In this document: positions 26,609 to 35,573 of the stretch, piece by piece
Numbering within the stretch: position 1 is the stretch's first letter
Layout: the number at the start of each line of letters is the position of its first letter
NCBI GenBank assembly: GCA_023301725.1
Contig: JALZUD010000042.1
Span: forward strand, 1 to 48,478
DNA from: Granulosicoccus sp.
Lineage (GTDB): Bacteria > Pseudomonadota > Gammaproteobacteria > Granulosicoccales > Granulosicoccaceae
Direction of reading: 5' to 3'
Length of the DNA stretch: 48,478 bases
Position numbers and translations under genes: made by a program
The notes under the pieces: generated by a model
What the model was told of the DNA's origin: nothing
Database searches by the model: none
Seen by the model: only the letters and a program-made list of their open reading frames with translations

Positions 26609-27559
26609 ATGCCATTACGTTTCACACTAAGACAGCTTGAATACTTCGTAGCGGTGGGTGAGTCCGGTTCTATCCTGCAGGCATCAGAAAAGGTCTATGT
26701 GTCCTCGCCAACTATCTCTACGGCAATTTCACAGCTTGAGCAAGAATTTGGTCTCTCGCTATTTGTCCGTAAACACGCAAAAGGCTTGTCATTGACCGAG
26801 GCTGGCTCGCAGATGCTAATCCAAGCGAAAAAATTATTGTCAGAGGCTGAGCAGCTAAACGATATTGCAGGTGATATCACGCAAGCCGTCCGAGGTTCAT
26901 TGTCGGTTGGTTGTTACCTAAGTTTTGCACAACTTTTATTCCCCAATCTGCGCCGAACTTTTCAAACCATGTTTCCAGATGTGCGCGTCAACCAATTCGA
27001 ACTTCATCAAAACGACATCTTTCACTACATAAGAGCTGCGAAAATTGATATCGCACTGAGCTACAACCTCGACATTCCCACCGATCTCGAGTTCTTGCCA
27101 TTGGTGGAGCTTCCGCCGTACGTTCTTGTACACGAAGGCCACCCTCTTGCCAATCTGCCCGTAGTTACCGTTAGTCACTTACAAGACTACGCCATGGTGC
27201 TTCTCGATCTTCCACACAGCAATGCGTATTTCACGTCTTTTTTCGCGAAAGTAGGCATTAAGCCCCTCATTACAGAGCGCACTCAGGATATGGCCGTGAT
27301 GCGAAGTCTGGTCGCCAACGGTTTTGGTTATTCTATTGCCAACCTAAGACCACTCAATAATCTCTCACCTGATGGAAAAAAACTGTGCTACATCCCTTTG
27401 GAGTGTGAGCTACCTAATTTGGTGATGGGCTTGGTGATGGCTGAGGGCACTCTAAGCTCATTTACGATTCAGGCTTTTGTAGAACACTGTACGCAAAATA
27501 TTACAGCGTCAAACGTCCCTGGAATGAACATGCATTCACTAGCTTCATCACTCGGTTAA
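26609..27559 (+). CDS. LysR-family transcriptional regulator
   Basis: This regulator of 316 residues has an N-terminal winged helix-turn-helix (MPLRFTLRQLEYFVAVGESGS, then QASEKVYVSSPTISTAISQLE at about 22-42). An effector-binding domain like a periplasmic receptor begins near residue 90 (GSLSVGCYLSFAQLLFPNLRR). It lies inside the operon between DUF1028 and argE-like genes rather than divergent from its target. It probably controls its own operon and the facing Rieske genes in response to the pathway substrate or an intermediate. The ligand is unknown. Confidence 0.93.
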   Translation: MPLRFTLRQLEYFVAVGESGSILQASEKVYVSSPTISTAISQLEQEFGLSLFVRKHAKGLSLTEAGSQMLIQAKKLLSEAEQLNDIAGDITQAVRGSLSVGCYLSFAQLLFPNLRRTFQTMFPDVRVNQFELHQNDIFHYIRAAKIDIALSYNLDIPTDLEFLPLVELPPYVLVHEGHPLANLPVVTVSHLQDYAMVLLDLPHSNAYFTSFFAKVGIKPLITERTQDMAVMRSLVANGFGYSIANLRPLNNLSPDGKKLCYIPLECELPNLVMGLVMAEGTLSSFTIQAFVEHCTQNITASNVPGMNMHSLASSLG

Positions 27560-27566
27560 ACATCAC

Positions 27567-28718
27567 GTGATACAAACTCTCGACATACTTGAACGTTTAA
27601 TAAAATTTGAATCCATTAGTGTAAACAGTAATCTAAACATTATCGATTACATTGATGAATTTCTGTATACGCGCGGTTTCAGCGTACACCGTATTCCCAG
27701 TGGCGATGGTAAAAAATCAGGAATCTACGCAGTACTTGGCCCAATGGAGCTTCCGGGCATCATGTTGTCCGCGCACACTGATGTGGTGCCAGTAACCGGA
27801 CAACCATGGACAACAGATCCTTTCAACATGACACTGAAGAATGATCGCGCCTATGGTCGTGGCACCACCGACATGAAAGGATATCTTGCATCTGTTCTTG
27901 CTATGGCCGACAAGGCCTCTAAAGTAAACCTGCGAGAACCCATGAAGATCGCATTTTCCTACGATGAGGAAATCGGTTGTGTCGGCATTCAGAAAATGAT
28001 TGGGCAGCTTGAAAAAACAATAGGACTTCCGCGGGCTTGTATTGTTGGAGAGCCAACACAGATGCGAGTGGCGGTTGGTCACAAAGGTAAGGTAGCTTTA
28101 ACCGCCACATGTAACGGACAGAATGGTCACTCGGCATTAGCGCCAAAATTTATAAATGCACTACATCTGGCAGGTGACTTCATAACAGGAATACGATCGT
28201 TACAGAGCGATTTTGCAACGCACGGTCAGCAGGATACAGCCTACGCCATTCCCTACTCAACCATTCATATCGGACAGCTCACTGGAGGCATCGCGCTAAA
28301 TATTGTTCCTGATACCGCTGTCTTGAAGCTAGAGTATCGCCACCTTCTAGAGGATTCAGCGCAGGAGTTGTTCAATGAAATTCTAGCGATTGCGGAAACC
28401 GCGGCAGCACCGTTTCGCACACACTTTCCCCAAGCAGCGATAAACATTGAGCAGTACAACGCCTACCCAGGCTTGGATGTATCAATTAACGATGAGGTAG
28501 TATCTTTGGTTCAAGGTCTCGCACAGTCCACGGGCACCATGAAAGTACCTTTTGGCACAGAGGCTGGCGTATTTACTCAAGCTGGGGTGCCTACCGTTGT
28601 TTGCGGCCCAGGATCAATGGAGGGGCAAGGACATAAGCCGGATGAATATGTGGAGATATCTCAGTTGCAAGCCTGTGACGTAATGATGAATCGTGTGCTA
28701 GCAGAATTGCAAGCCTGA
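27567..28718 (+). CDS. ArgE/DapE-like M20 metallo-deacylase
   Basis: This cytosolic dinuclear zinc hydrolase of 383 residues is closest in pattern to acetylornithine deacetylase. The metal ligands are in place: His70-x-Asp72 (SAHTDVVP), Asp102 (GRGTTDMKG), catalytic Glu134 and metal Glu135 (DEEIG), Glu162 (GEPT) and His356 (GQGHKPDEY). The dimerisation lid lies at about 175-285. It starts at GTG 27567, seven bases after lysR. The context with RidA-like, DUF1028 and Rieske genes, and no arg genes, argues against arginine biosynthesis. It more likely removes an acyl group from a pathway amino acid. Confidence 0.88.
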   Translation: MIQTLDILERLIKFESISVNSNLNIIDYIDEFLYTRGFSVHRIPSGDGKKSGIYAVLGPMELPGIMLSAHTDVVPVTGQPWTTDPFNMTLKNDRAYGRGTTDMKGYLASVLAMADKASKVNLREPMKIAFSYDEEIGCVGIQKMIGQLEKTIGLPRACIVGEPTQMRVAVGHKGKVALTATCNGQNGHSALAPKFINALHLAGDFITGIRSLQSDFATHGQQDTAYAIPYSTIHIGQLTGGIALNIVPDTAVLKLEYRHLLEDSAQELFNEILAIAETAAAPFRTHFPQAAINIEQYNAYPGLDVSINDEVVSLVQGLAQSTGTMKVPFGTEAGVFTQAGVPTVVCGPGSMEGQGHKPDEYVEISQLQACDVMMNRVLAELQA

Positions 28719-28997
28719 CTCATGCCCAGCTGTGGACTCGGTTAATGCAACTACAGTACTCGAGCATAAATTCTATAACGATAGAGAAAAACTCTGCAAT
28801 ATATGTCTTGCACACCAATTTTTCTTATACGTAAACAGAAAATTACTTAACGGACAGATAGTCTGAATAAAATTCATCCGAAATATTTCACATTGTATTA
28901 AGCTTATTGCAGTTGGCTCCAGATAGGCCTGATACACTTTGACAATGGGTTTGCCAACAACCCTGATGATACTTTCATTCTCTAAGAGGACGTATTT

Positions 28998-29201
28998 ATG
29001 TCAGTTGCAAAAGTTACAGAAATTATTTCTTCGTCAAACAAAAGCTTTGATCATGCCGTCACTGAGGGCGTCAAACGCGCCAACAAGACCTTGAAAAACA
29101 TAAAAAGTGTTTGGATAAAAGATCAAAAAGCTATGGTTGATGGCGGAAAAATTACTGAGTACCGCGTCACCATGAAAGTCTCATTTGTGTTGAAAGACTA
29201 A
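28998..29201 (+). CDS. Dodecin, flavin-binding storage protein
   Basis: Dodecin is a 67-residue protein that forms a hollow dodecamer storing FMN/riboflavin or a related flavin. The order VAKVTEIISSSNKSFDHAV, then ANKTLKNIKSVWIKDQKAMVDGG and YRVTMKVSFVL matches dodecins, including the Trp in the middle strand that stacks on the flavin. AAGAGG lies about nine bases before ATG 28998. It is a single gene ending at a strong hairpin. The 279 bases upstream show a TTGACA at 28939-28944 without a good -10. It may serve local flavoenzymes, but that is a guess. Confidence 0.9.
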   Translation: MSVAKVTEIISSSNKSFDHAVTEGVKRANKTLKNIKSVWIKDQKAMVDGGKITEYRVTMKVSFVLKD

Positions 29202-29266
29202 TCACTGTGCTTGTTCTGCTATTACAGAACAACATGACATGCCAATGGTAATGGTAATTGGCAACA

Positions 29267-29302
29267 AACAATGATTGGCGTTAACGAACGCCAATCATTG
29301 TT
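29267..29302. terminator. Perfect 16-bp stem-loop between dodecin and pilY1
   Basis: AACAATGATTGGCGTT and its exact complement AACGCCAATCATTGTT flank a four-base loop AACG. The structure lies between the convergent ends of dodecin and pilY1. There is no T-run on either side. Its strength and position suggest a bidirectional transcript end or 3' stabiliser. Confidence 0.65.
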
Positions 29303-29373
29303 CAGCAGCAAGCGAGTTTTGGCTGTCTACTGCCAGAAAGTTGCGGCTATTTCCAGAAGGCATACAACAGAAA

Positions 29374-32300
29374 TCAATCGACATTGGTAGACTCATACCA
29401 ATGTGTGCGGCGAATCAATGGCCCTGCATCAAATTCATCTGAAACTCGCTGCGTACCAACGAAAAGTGAAGGCTGTCCACCGTCAGATTCAGGAAATAGA
29501 ATAGAGGCACTGGGGGGAATACCTGGTATCGCTATTTCCTTGAAACGATCCTCGACGCCCTCCTGATCACTTAAATCTAAAACCGGCAGTGCTGTAGATG
29601 AATCAACGATGTATAGTCGCCCACCACCCACGGATGTACTACACACACCAACGTCCGTATCCGGTATGTACGTTGTGAAAAGCAATTGACTATTAATTGT
29701 CACAGGACTACTTAACACCTTTTCACCATCAGCCAGATTGATATACCAGCCGTTGTCTGAGTTGGAGCTTGTGTCAGAGTCAACCGATACGAGTGTAGTA
29801 TCAAACAGCGAATCGTTATCGACAGTGTCGTAAAAAATGTTGTCGTCTTCATCTCTTGGAGGCGAAAATACGTTCACGTCTTTGATGAAATAGAATCTTT
29901 CATCCACAACAGCATCCAAAGGATGTGCTCTCCAGCCAGAGCCGATAGCAATACCCAGATACTGCTGGTCGCCAGTAGAGTTGAGCGACACATCAGGCTC
30001 ATAGTAAAAACGTCGATTGTTATTCAGATCGTCATCGACACTCAAATCAGCAATAACACCACCAGTCACCCCCAGCTCGTCGCCCTCATTGATTCCTTGA
30101 GTAATATCAAAGCGCCATAGCTGACCGCCCATATCTCCTACATAAAAACGATCAGCAAGGCCATCTGAATTCATATCCAGAACACTGACTTTGGAAGGAA
30201 TACTGTACTCCATATTCGGGTTATCGATTTGCGTGATGGATTCTATAAGTTCGCCAGTCACCGCATCGGCAATATAGATCGCTCTACCTACGCTATCCGT
30301 GCTGACACGTATCTCTCTGTCGTCGTTCACAGGGTCATAGCCACCGCCAAAAACAATGACATGCTTAACCTCCCCTCCAATACGCATTTGCGTTTTCACA
30401 GGGGTTGACCACGTCTGTCCTAGTTCTGCGAAGTCACCAACACCACCTTCAATATGCCACGCCAATGTAGGCAACTTCGGATCAGTTACATTTAGTGCAT
30501 GATACTCATTACCTCCACGGCGCATTCCAAAAATGGCATAGGCGTCTTCTGTGCTATCCACCCTATTATCACCATCCGCGTCTTGTATCCACGTAACCGC
30601 ATTACCATCAACGCCATAGGGTTTGTCAGGGTTAGGAAGGTTGTTGAATAATATGTCGATGTTGCTTAACAAAGACGGTGGCATATAGGCAAATAGTTCA
30701 TCTCCATCACTGGTATCAATAGCGTGCAAAAAACCTTCGTTGGTCCCCATAAATACCACTGATTCCCCATCTGGCAAATCGGTATCATAATTTAGCAATG
30801 CTGGCTGCGAGTGCATAGGGTCGCCCATCCGGGATCTGGTCTCCTGCGTATCACCATCCTGATCCTCGTCGTTGACATCAACACCCCGAGCCCACTGTAG
30901 TAGTCGAGTTCTATACGCATCGGATTCAGACTCAATCCCCAGCATTTCACGTGAGATCTCGGAATTGGTATGATGAATGGAAGACAAGCGCAGGTTACCG
31001 GAGCTATTGAGCACAGCTGTATTAACATTGCGCGACAAATCTAATTGCGATACAGCGCCGCCTCTACTAACATCTCCACCGTCGGTTTCAGAGTGCCAAA
31101 AGCTTTTGGCCGATGCAAAAGTAAGCCCCGTAGCTAAATCAAAGACTTCATCTCCATCACGATCCAAAATTGACACAGTGTTATCAGAGTCTTTTTTGCC
31201 GAGCTCGTAGCGTTTCAGATTTCCCTCCCAGTATGGATTCAAACTCGGCCTGAAAACCGCATAGTAAACATCATCTCTGTTCGCCAAACGATTAAACTGA
31301 CTAACAGTGGCGCCGGGGGCCACGAAGCTGCTATTCACATCTGCAACGTTACGCACGATATTGCGGAAGACACTGCTCAATTCAGAGGCGCTTTGAGCCT
31401 CATGGAACCCACCACCTCCCCGCGTTGCAATAGTGCGAAGAAACTCACTCGTAAAGTTAAATCCTATGGTGTGTGTGACTATGTTTTGCTCACCAAGCTG
31501 GTCAGATTGATCGTTCTCGTTGAGAAATTCAGCCAATTCGTAACCACACTGCTCAGAAGATGCGGCATTTGATCCTGTTGGTTCACAAGCAGACACACCG
31601 GTCATATCCCTGATCAGATCAGCTGAGCTTTGACTGGATGCACCCCCATCTGAAACCAGTACAATCTGATTTGCCTGACATGAACTTGCAATGGGTGTTT
31701 TGTAAATAGGGTTACCTAGAATTTCTTCGTCTATGCACTCTCTGGCATTGAGATTTGTTTCTAAACATTCCGGATTCCTATCCAGAACTCCACCAGAGAA
31801 CGATTCTGGATGCGATAACCTCAACCATCTGTCGTTAACTTGCTGATCGCCGCGCTGCTTTCCGTACTGCATAGCATCTCCACGCATGTACGCCGCAGCC
31901 TCATAGTACATATCTAAAAGCGGTGTTCTAGTGGAGGCTCTCAGCTCGCCCACTTTTAGCCTTATTTCGTCTCTGACTTCGTGTAACACAACACTGTTAC
32001 CAGAAAGCTGAGGCGACTCTACTTGGTAGGAAATAGTAAGATTTGCGCTGTTGGTTGAATCACCGTCATGAGAATACACGCTTCTGCTTTCCCCACTGCC
32101 AGTACCACTCAGCAATAAAGACAAGGTATTGTCTGCTTCCCAATCTGCCGAGTTAACGATATCCTGAATTACAGCTGATATATCTGGCGACTTGTGTACT
32201 GCATTCGCCTCGTCAATGTTGTCAATGTCCCAACGGACGCTGTTCGATGTCTGTTCCCTGTCACTCAAGTTGGAGGGAATTGAAGGGTTGAAAGATCCTG

Positions 32301-33480
32301 AAAACCCAGTAGATTCGCCGGCTATTCCTATGGATACATTTGCACTGGAGTCCTCTGTACTTATCAACGTTAATTGCGCAGCGCTAATCAATGCATTTTT
32401 CGGAATCTCCACGCCCCTGAACCTCAGCCCGGCCAGAACATTACTACCACCCACTTCAATGTGTGGCGTGACAGCATTAATTTCACCGTCTGATAACAAC
32501 TCCGTAGCATCGTCTGTAGAGTATTCAACGTTGAGGCGTTGCCTTTGCGCTAAACAGGTATCTGCCATGTCCACTGTGCCTGGATCGTAGGTAACCTTAA
32601 GCACAGGCGCCAGATGTCTATCGTGTTCAAATGCGATAGCATCTCTGGTCCCTGTTCCCTCAATTATGATCGACAACGCATTGCCACCACACCAATCATC
32701 CCGATGCACAATCTCCTCAACTACGCTTCTGATGTCACGAGATGCCACTGGTACAACAAAGTTCGAGAAACTTGAGGCTCGCCAGTTAACGCTTGAAGCG
32801 GTCTTCGGCCTTGTCGATATGTTGCCAGATTCTGCCGCAAAAGGCGGTGAATCTCCGCTGGCGTGCGCACGGATAATTAGATCTGCACGATCACTGTTTG
32901 CTGCAGAGGCATGAAATACTATTTGAGCATCGGTTATTTTAGCGCCCCTAGGAATATTGAGCTCCGGGAATCGTAGTCCTGTTGCAATTGATGCGTCAGC
33001 CCCACCCACCATACTCAGCACTTCATTATTCAGGGACACAGTACCGTCGGCAGATTCAGTGGCATCGTCGGACGCGTGCTGGAATCGAGAATGAACGTTT
33101 AGTGAATCGCAGGCGTAATTAGGACACAAATCATCAGATAAATTTCTGACAGGAAAAAGGATATTGCCTCCTATGTTGAATCCATTGAAAGCCCCCACTC
33201 CCATATTGATATTGCCGGAGCTGTCCAATAGCTCATAGATCGCATTTTTAATACGTGCCATCCTTGTCTCATCACCTCCATCGAGCTCATTCATAGACCC
33301 AGAGTTATCCATCATCAAGAGCACGTTTGAAGCTTCGGCAGAACCTGAAGATGAACCGCGTGCAAAGAATATCTCTGTGTCGTCAGCCGACGATACTATC
33401 GGTTGCCACAGCGCAGAAGCGAGAAACCAACCAACAAGTACCGGTTTTAACTTTGAATTTTTCATACGTGAGTGACTCAT
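29374..33480 (-). CDS. pilY1: PilY1-type pilus-tip adhesin with two inserted beta-sandwich repeats
   Basis: This large exported protein of 1368 residues primes type IV pili and acts as tip adhesin. It has a signal peptide (residues 6-32), then a von Willebrand A fold with MIDAS DNSGS at 58-62. The vWA fold appears interrupted by two homologous modules at about 131-298 and 316-486 (both with SDDATE, then GLRF...IP, then a DW near the end), which look like DNRLRE-type sandwiches. It resumes near 495 (TPLLDMYYEAAAYMRG, later IVLVSDGG). The C-terminal PilY1 propeller carries acidic loops DRDGD, DADGDNRVD and DMNSDGLAD, probably for calcium, and GGQLWRFD. The start overlaps the pilX stop by four bases. 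It is the last gene of the minor pilin operon. Confidence 0.92.
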   Translation of the reverse strand: MSHSRMKNSKLKPVLVGWFLASALWQPIVSSADDTEIFFARGSSSGSAEASNVLLMMDNSGSMNELDGGDETRMARIKNAIYELLDSSGNINMGVGAFNGFNIGGNILFPVRNLSDDLCPNYACDSLNVHSRFQHASDDATESADGTVSLNNEVLSMVGGADASIATGLRFPELNIPRGAKITDAQIVFHASAANSDRADLIIRAHASGDSPPFAAESGNISTRPKTASSVNWRASSFSNFVVPVASRDIRSVVEEIVHRDDWCGGNALSIIIEGTGTRDAIAFEHDRHLAPVLKVTYDPGTVDMADTCLAQRQRLNVEYSTDDATELLSDGEINAVTPHIEVGGSNVLAGLRFRGVEIPKNALISAAQLTLISTEDSSANVSIGIAGESTGFSGSFNPSIPSNLSDREQTSNSVRWDIDNIDEANAVHKSPDISAVIQDIVNSADWEADNTLSLLLSGTGSGESRSVYSHDGDSTNSANLTISYQVESPQLSGNSVVLHEVRDEIRLKVGELRASTRTPLLDMYYEAAAYMRGDAMQYGKQRGDQQVNDRWLRLSHPESFSGGVLDRNPECLETNLNARECIDEEILGNPIYKTPIASSCQANQIVLVSDGGASSQSSADLIRDMTGVSACEPTGSNAASSEQCGYELAEFLNENDQSDQLGEQNIVTHTIGFNFTSEFLRTIATRGGGGFHEAQSASELSSVFRNIVRNVADVNSSFVAPGATVSQFNRLANRDDVYYAVFRPSLNPYWEGNLKRYELGKKDSDNTVSILDRDGDEVFDLATGLTFASAKSFWHSETDGGDVSRGGAVSQLDLSRNVNTAVLNSSGNLRLSSIHHTNSEISREMLGIESESDAYRTRLLQWARGVDVNDEDQDGDTQETRSRMGDPMHSQPALLNYDTDLPDGESVVFMGTNEGFLHAIDTSDGDELFAYMPPSLLSNIDILFNNLPNPDKPYGVDGNAVTWIQDADGDNRVDSTEDAYAIFGMRRGGNEYHALNVTDPKLPTLAWHIEGGVGDFAELGQTWSTPVKTQMRIGGEVKHVIVFGGGYDPVNDDREIRVSTDSVGRAIYIADAVTGELIESITQIDNPNMEYSIPSKVSVLDMNSDGLADRFYVGDMGGQLWRFDITQGINEGDELGVTGGVIADLSVDDDLNNNRRFYYEPDVSLNSTGDQQYLGIAIGSGWRAHPLDAVVDERFYFIKDVNVFSPPRDEDDNIFYDTVDNDSLFDTTLVSVDSDTSSNSDNGWYINLADGEKVLSSPVTINSQLLFTTYIPDTDVGVCSTSVGGGRLYIVDSSTALPVLDLSDQEGVEDRFKEIAIPGIPPSASILFPESDGGQPSLFVGTQRVSDEFDAGPLIRRTHWYESTNVD

Positions 33481-33944
33481 AAAGAGGGTGCCAAACGAGT
33501 AGAACCCAGAATTACTTGACTAACAGCATCGACGCTATCGATGTCTGCTCTACCAACCGCTTGGACGTTGTAGACATTGAATTTTGCTAACGAGTTGCCG
33601 ATAGACAAACTCGTTCCGATGTAACTCAAGGTGCCAGTGGCCCGGGTTGTTTCATCGTCTATGTGATCCACCGTTAACTCCTGATCTATATTATTAATAA
33701 CGGTTATCAAATTCTCATCAGTGACAACGTTGTCAGCAGCAGATTCAGCAGAACGAAATACGTCCTGATAAAACAGATCATTTGCCACTAAGCGCTGCCC
33801 GTAGTTATTTTCTCGCATAGACACAATGCCAAGAGATATTGTTATCGATACCAAGATAATGGCTACGATAAGAACCGCACCAGATTCAGACCTGTATTGG
33901 CGATTACTATTAAGTAGATGGACACTCGACGCGTTATCGGTCAT
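33477..33944 (-). CDS. pilX: PilX-type minor pilin
   Basis: This 155-residue minor pilin is part of the tip complex that initiates type IV pili. SESGAVLIVAIILVSITISLGIVSM gives a prepilin site after Gly and a single long hydrophobic helix. GQRLVANDLFYQDVFRSAESAADN is the classic PilX continuation. Position 5 is Val, not Glu, which is not unexpected in the PilX/GspK type. It overlaps pilW by 11 bases and pilY1 by four, so translation is tightly linked. Confidence 0.88.
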   Translation of the reverse strand: MTDNASSVHLLNSNRQYRSESGAVLIVAIILVSITISLGIVSMRENNYGQRLVANDLFYQDVFRSAESAADNVVTDENLITVINNIDQELTVDHIDDETTRATGTLSYIGTSLSIGNSLAKFNVYNVQAVGRADIDSVDAVSQVILGSTRLAPSL

Positions 33945-35061
33945 TAAAATTGTTTCGTATTTTTACCAGTGTGGAGTAAGCTCTGCGTATCCGGCCATCC
34001 GACAGATAAGAAGGGGCATCAGGATCCGCACCCACACTTCCTTCGGCTCGCATATCGATGCCACCTACCCTGAAAGTCTTATCTTGATCAGATTCTCCAT
34101 AACGCTCTATCGATGCCATCAAGATGCCAAAGCGTACGCTCTGTGATTCACGAGAGTCGAAGCCTGCATCACCCGGAGATAGAAACTGAGACGAATTCAT
34201 GCCTGTCATGCTGACCGTAATCTGCATTTGATCAACGCCTTCCACTAGTTCAACAGGCGGATTCGAATTGTCATAAGGCCACGTCTGAACATACAGAGCT
34301 CGAGTGGCATCACCTGATCTATTAGTTCGGCCTGTGTCGCCAACGAAGTAGATCTCGCTATGGAACCGATGCACTGTAGTTTCAACCGTCCCTGATGCGG
34401 GAGCCGACTCGTCTGCTTGAGCTCTAACCGTGAAGGCAAAAGGTAGTCTTTCAACCGATCTGATAGATGTTGTGTCAGAACTGTTCGTTACGCTGTCCAC
34501 CGTAAATAGCGTTGCAGACGAACAGTTGCTAATTAGCGCCAGATCGGTGTCCTCGAGCTCTAGCTGGTTAGAGTCGGATATCACTATCGGGCTAGTGGTA
34601 GTTGCCATATCACTGGTCAAGGCTCCTCGCTCAGACGAGGCATACTGTATTAAAATGGCCTCTGAACCGGGTACAGGGGCTCCTACACCTGTGGACGGGG
34701 TATAGCCATGCGGAAATGAGGGTATCCAATTGCTAGGCCCAACCGTTGCTACGAATAGTCGCGTTGAGCGATAGCTATCTGTTGGCGCATTTGTGCTGAG
34801 AATTTCCACTGGTGCTGTAGCTTGATTCGAACAACCTTGGTACCCGGCCATGCGCAAGCTTCTCTGTAGCTTGTCAATTGCAAATCTTGCGTTAGATTGC
34901 ATATAAGACACACCACGCGATAGTTCGTAACTTTTAATATTCGCGCTAAATACCGACAAAAGCATAGCTAGTAAAAACAGCCCTAGCGTCATAGAGATCA
35001 ACACCTCTACAAGCGTAAAACCGTTTGCACCACGATACTCACGTTTTATAAAATCATGCAT
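33934..35061 (-). CDS. pilW: PilW-type minor pilin
   Basis: This 375-residue minor pilin has a 14-residue leader and a prepilin site NG-FTLVEVLISMTLGLFLLAMLLSVF with Glu at position 5. The sequence SYMQSNARFAIDKLQRSLRMAGYQGC is typical of PilW. The large C-terminal domain is beta-rich. It lies two bases after pilV and overlaps pilX. It belongs to the PilVWX-PilY1 tip complex. Confidence 0.9.
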   Translation of the reverse strand: MHDFIKREYRGANGFTLVEVLISMTLGLFLLAMLLSVFSANIKSYELSRGVSYMQSNARFAIDKLQRSLRMAGYQGCSNQATAPVEILSTNAPTDSYRSTRLFVATVGPSNWIPSFPHGYTPSTGVGAPVPGSEAILIQYASSERGALTSDMATTTSPIVISDSNQLELEDTDLALISNCSSATLFTVDSVTNSSDTTSIRSVERLPFAFTVRAQADESAPASGTVETTVHRFHSEIYFVGDTGRTNRSGDATRALYVQTWPYDNSNPPVELVEGVDQMQITVSMTGMNSSQFLSPGDAGFDSRESQSVRFGILMASIERYGESDQDKTFRVGGIDMRAEGSVGADPDAPSYLSDGRIRRAYSTLVKIRNNFNDR

Positions 35062-35063
35062 AT

Positions 35064-35573
35064 CTATGGATGAAACCGGGAAGTCACAACTTCAACACTT
35101 GACTTACCTGCCACTAAATCAGCCCAAGTAACTGTCAGCAGATAGGTATCGTTTGCGCCAGCCGTGATAACCCCATACGCGGGTGAGCCATCATCATCAG
35201 CTGGGAGAGTGGGAATGTATCCTGAATCATCAGTGTGGGATTGGAAGTGAGCACTCCATGCGTACATATCCAGCTCCGCCTGTTGTTTTGCACTACAGCC
35301 CACACTGCAACCAGGGTTAGTCGCATCACGAGTTGATAAATTTAGATAGGCGTTATCCGCAACTCCCTGCGGGTTACTTCGCATACGGTCAATCATCTCA
35401 CTGAGTAGCAAATTTGCTTGTGATTGATGGTATGTGTTTTGAGCATCCTGTATTCCTGTCACCAGCATCTGCGCACTGGATATTGTGCCTATGGCAATAA
35501 TCAGAAGCGCTACCAAGACTTCGATCAGGCCAAATCCGCTTTGATGCTTGCATGATCTAACTATCATCCGCAC
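35064..35573 (-). CDS. pilV: PilV-type minor pilin
   Basis: This 169-residue minor pilin has a prepilin site SG-FGLIEVLVALLIIAIGTISSAQM with Glu at position 5, then the PilV signature LLLSEMIDRMRSNPQGV. Two close Cys residues (GCSVGCS) probably form a disulphide. It overlaps the preceding GspH/FimT-type gene by 10 bases. It works with PilW, PilX and PilY1 at the pilus tip. Confidence 0.9.
   Translation of the reverse strand: MRMIVRSCKHQSGFGLIEVLVALLIIAIGTISSAQMLVTGIQDAQNTYHQSQANLLLSEMIDRMRSNPQGVADNAYLNLSTRDATNPGCSVGCSAKQQAELDMYAWSAHFQSHTDDSGYIPTLPADDDGSPAYGVITAGANDTYLLTVTWADLVAGKSSVEVVTSRFHP

Noticed and set aside
27567..28718. Arginine-biosynthesis argE
   Set aside because: The family fits, but no arg gene is nearby and the operon context points to a catabolic deacylase, so no gene symbol was given.
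28939..28973. Sigma-70 promoter for dodecin using TTGACA at 28939-28944
   Set aside because: No -10 hexamer at 16-18 bases; the nearest TGATAC is 22 bases away.
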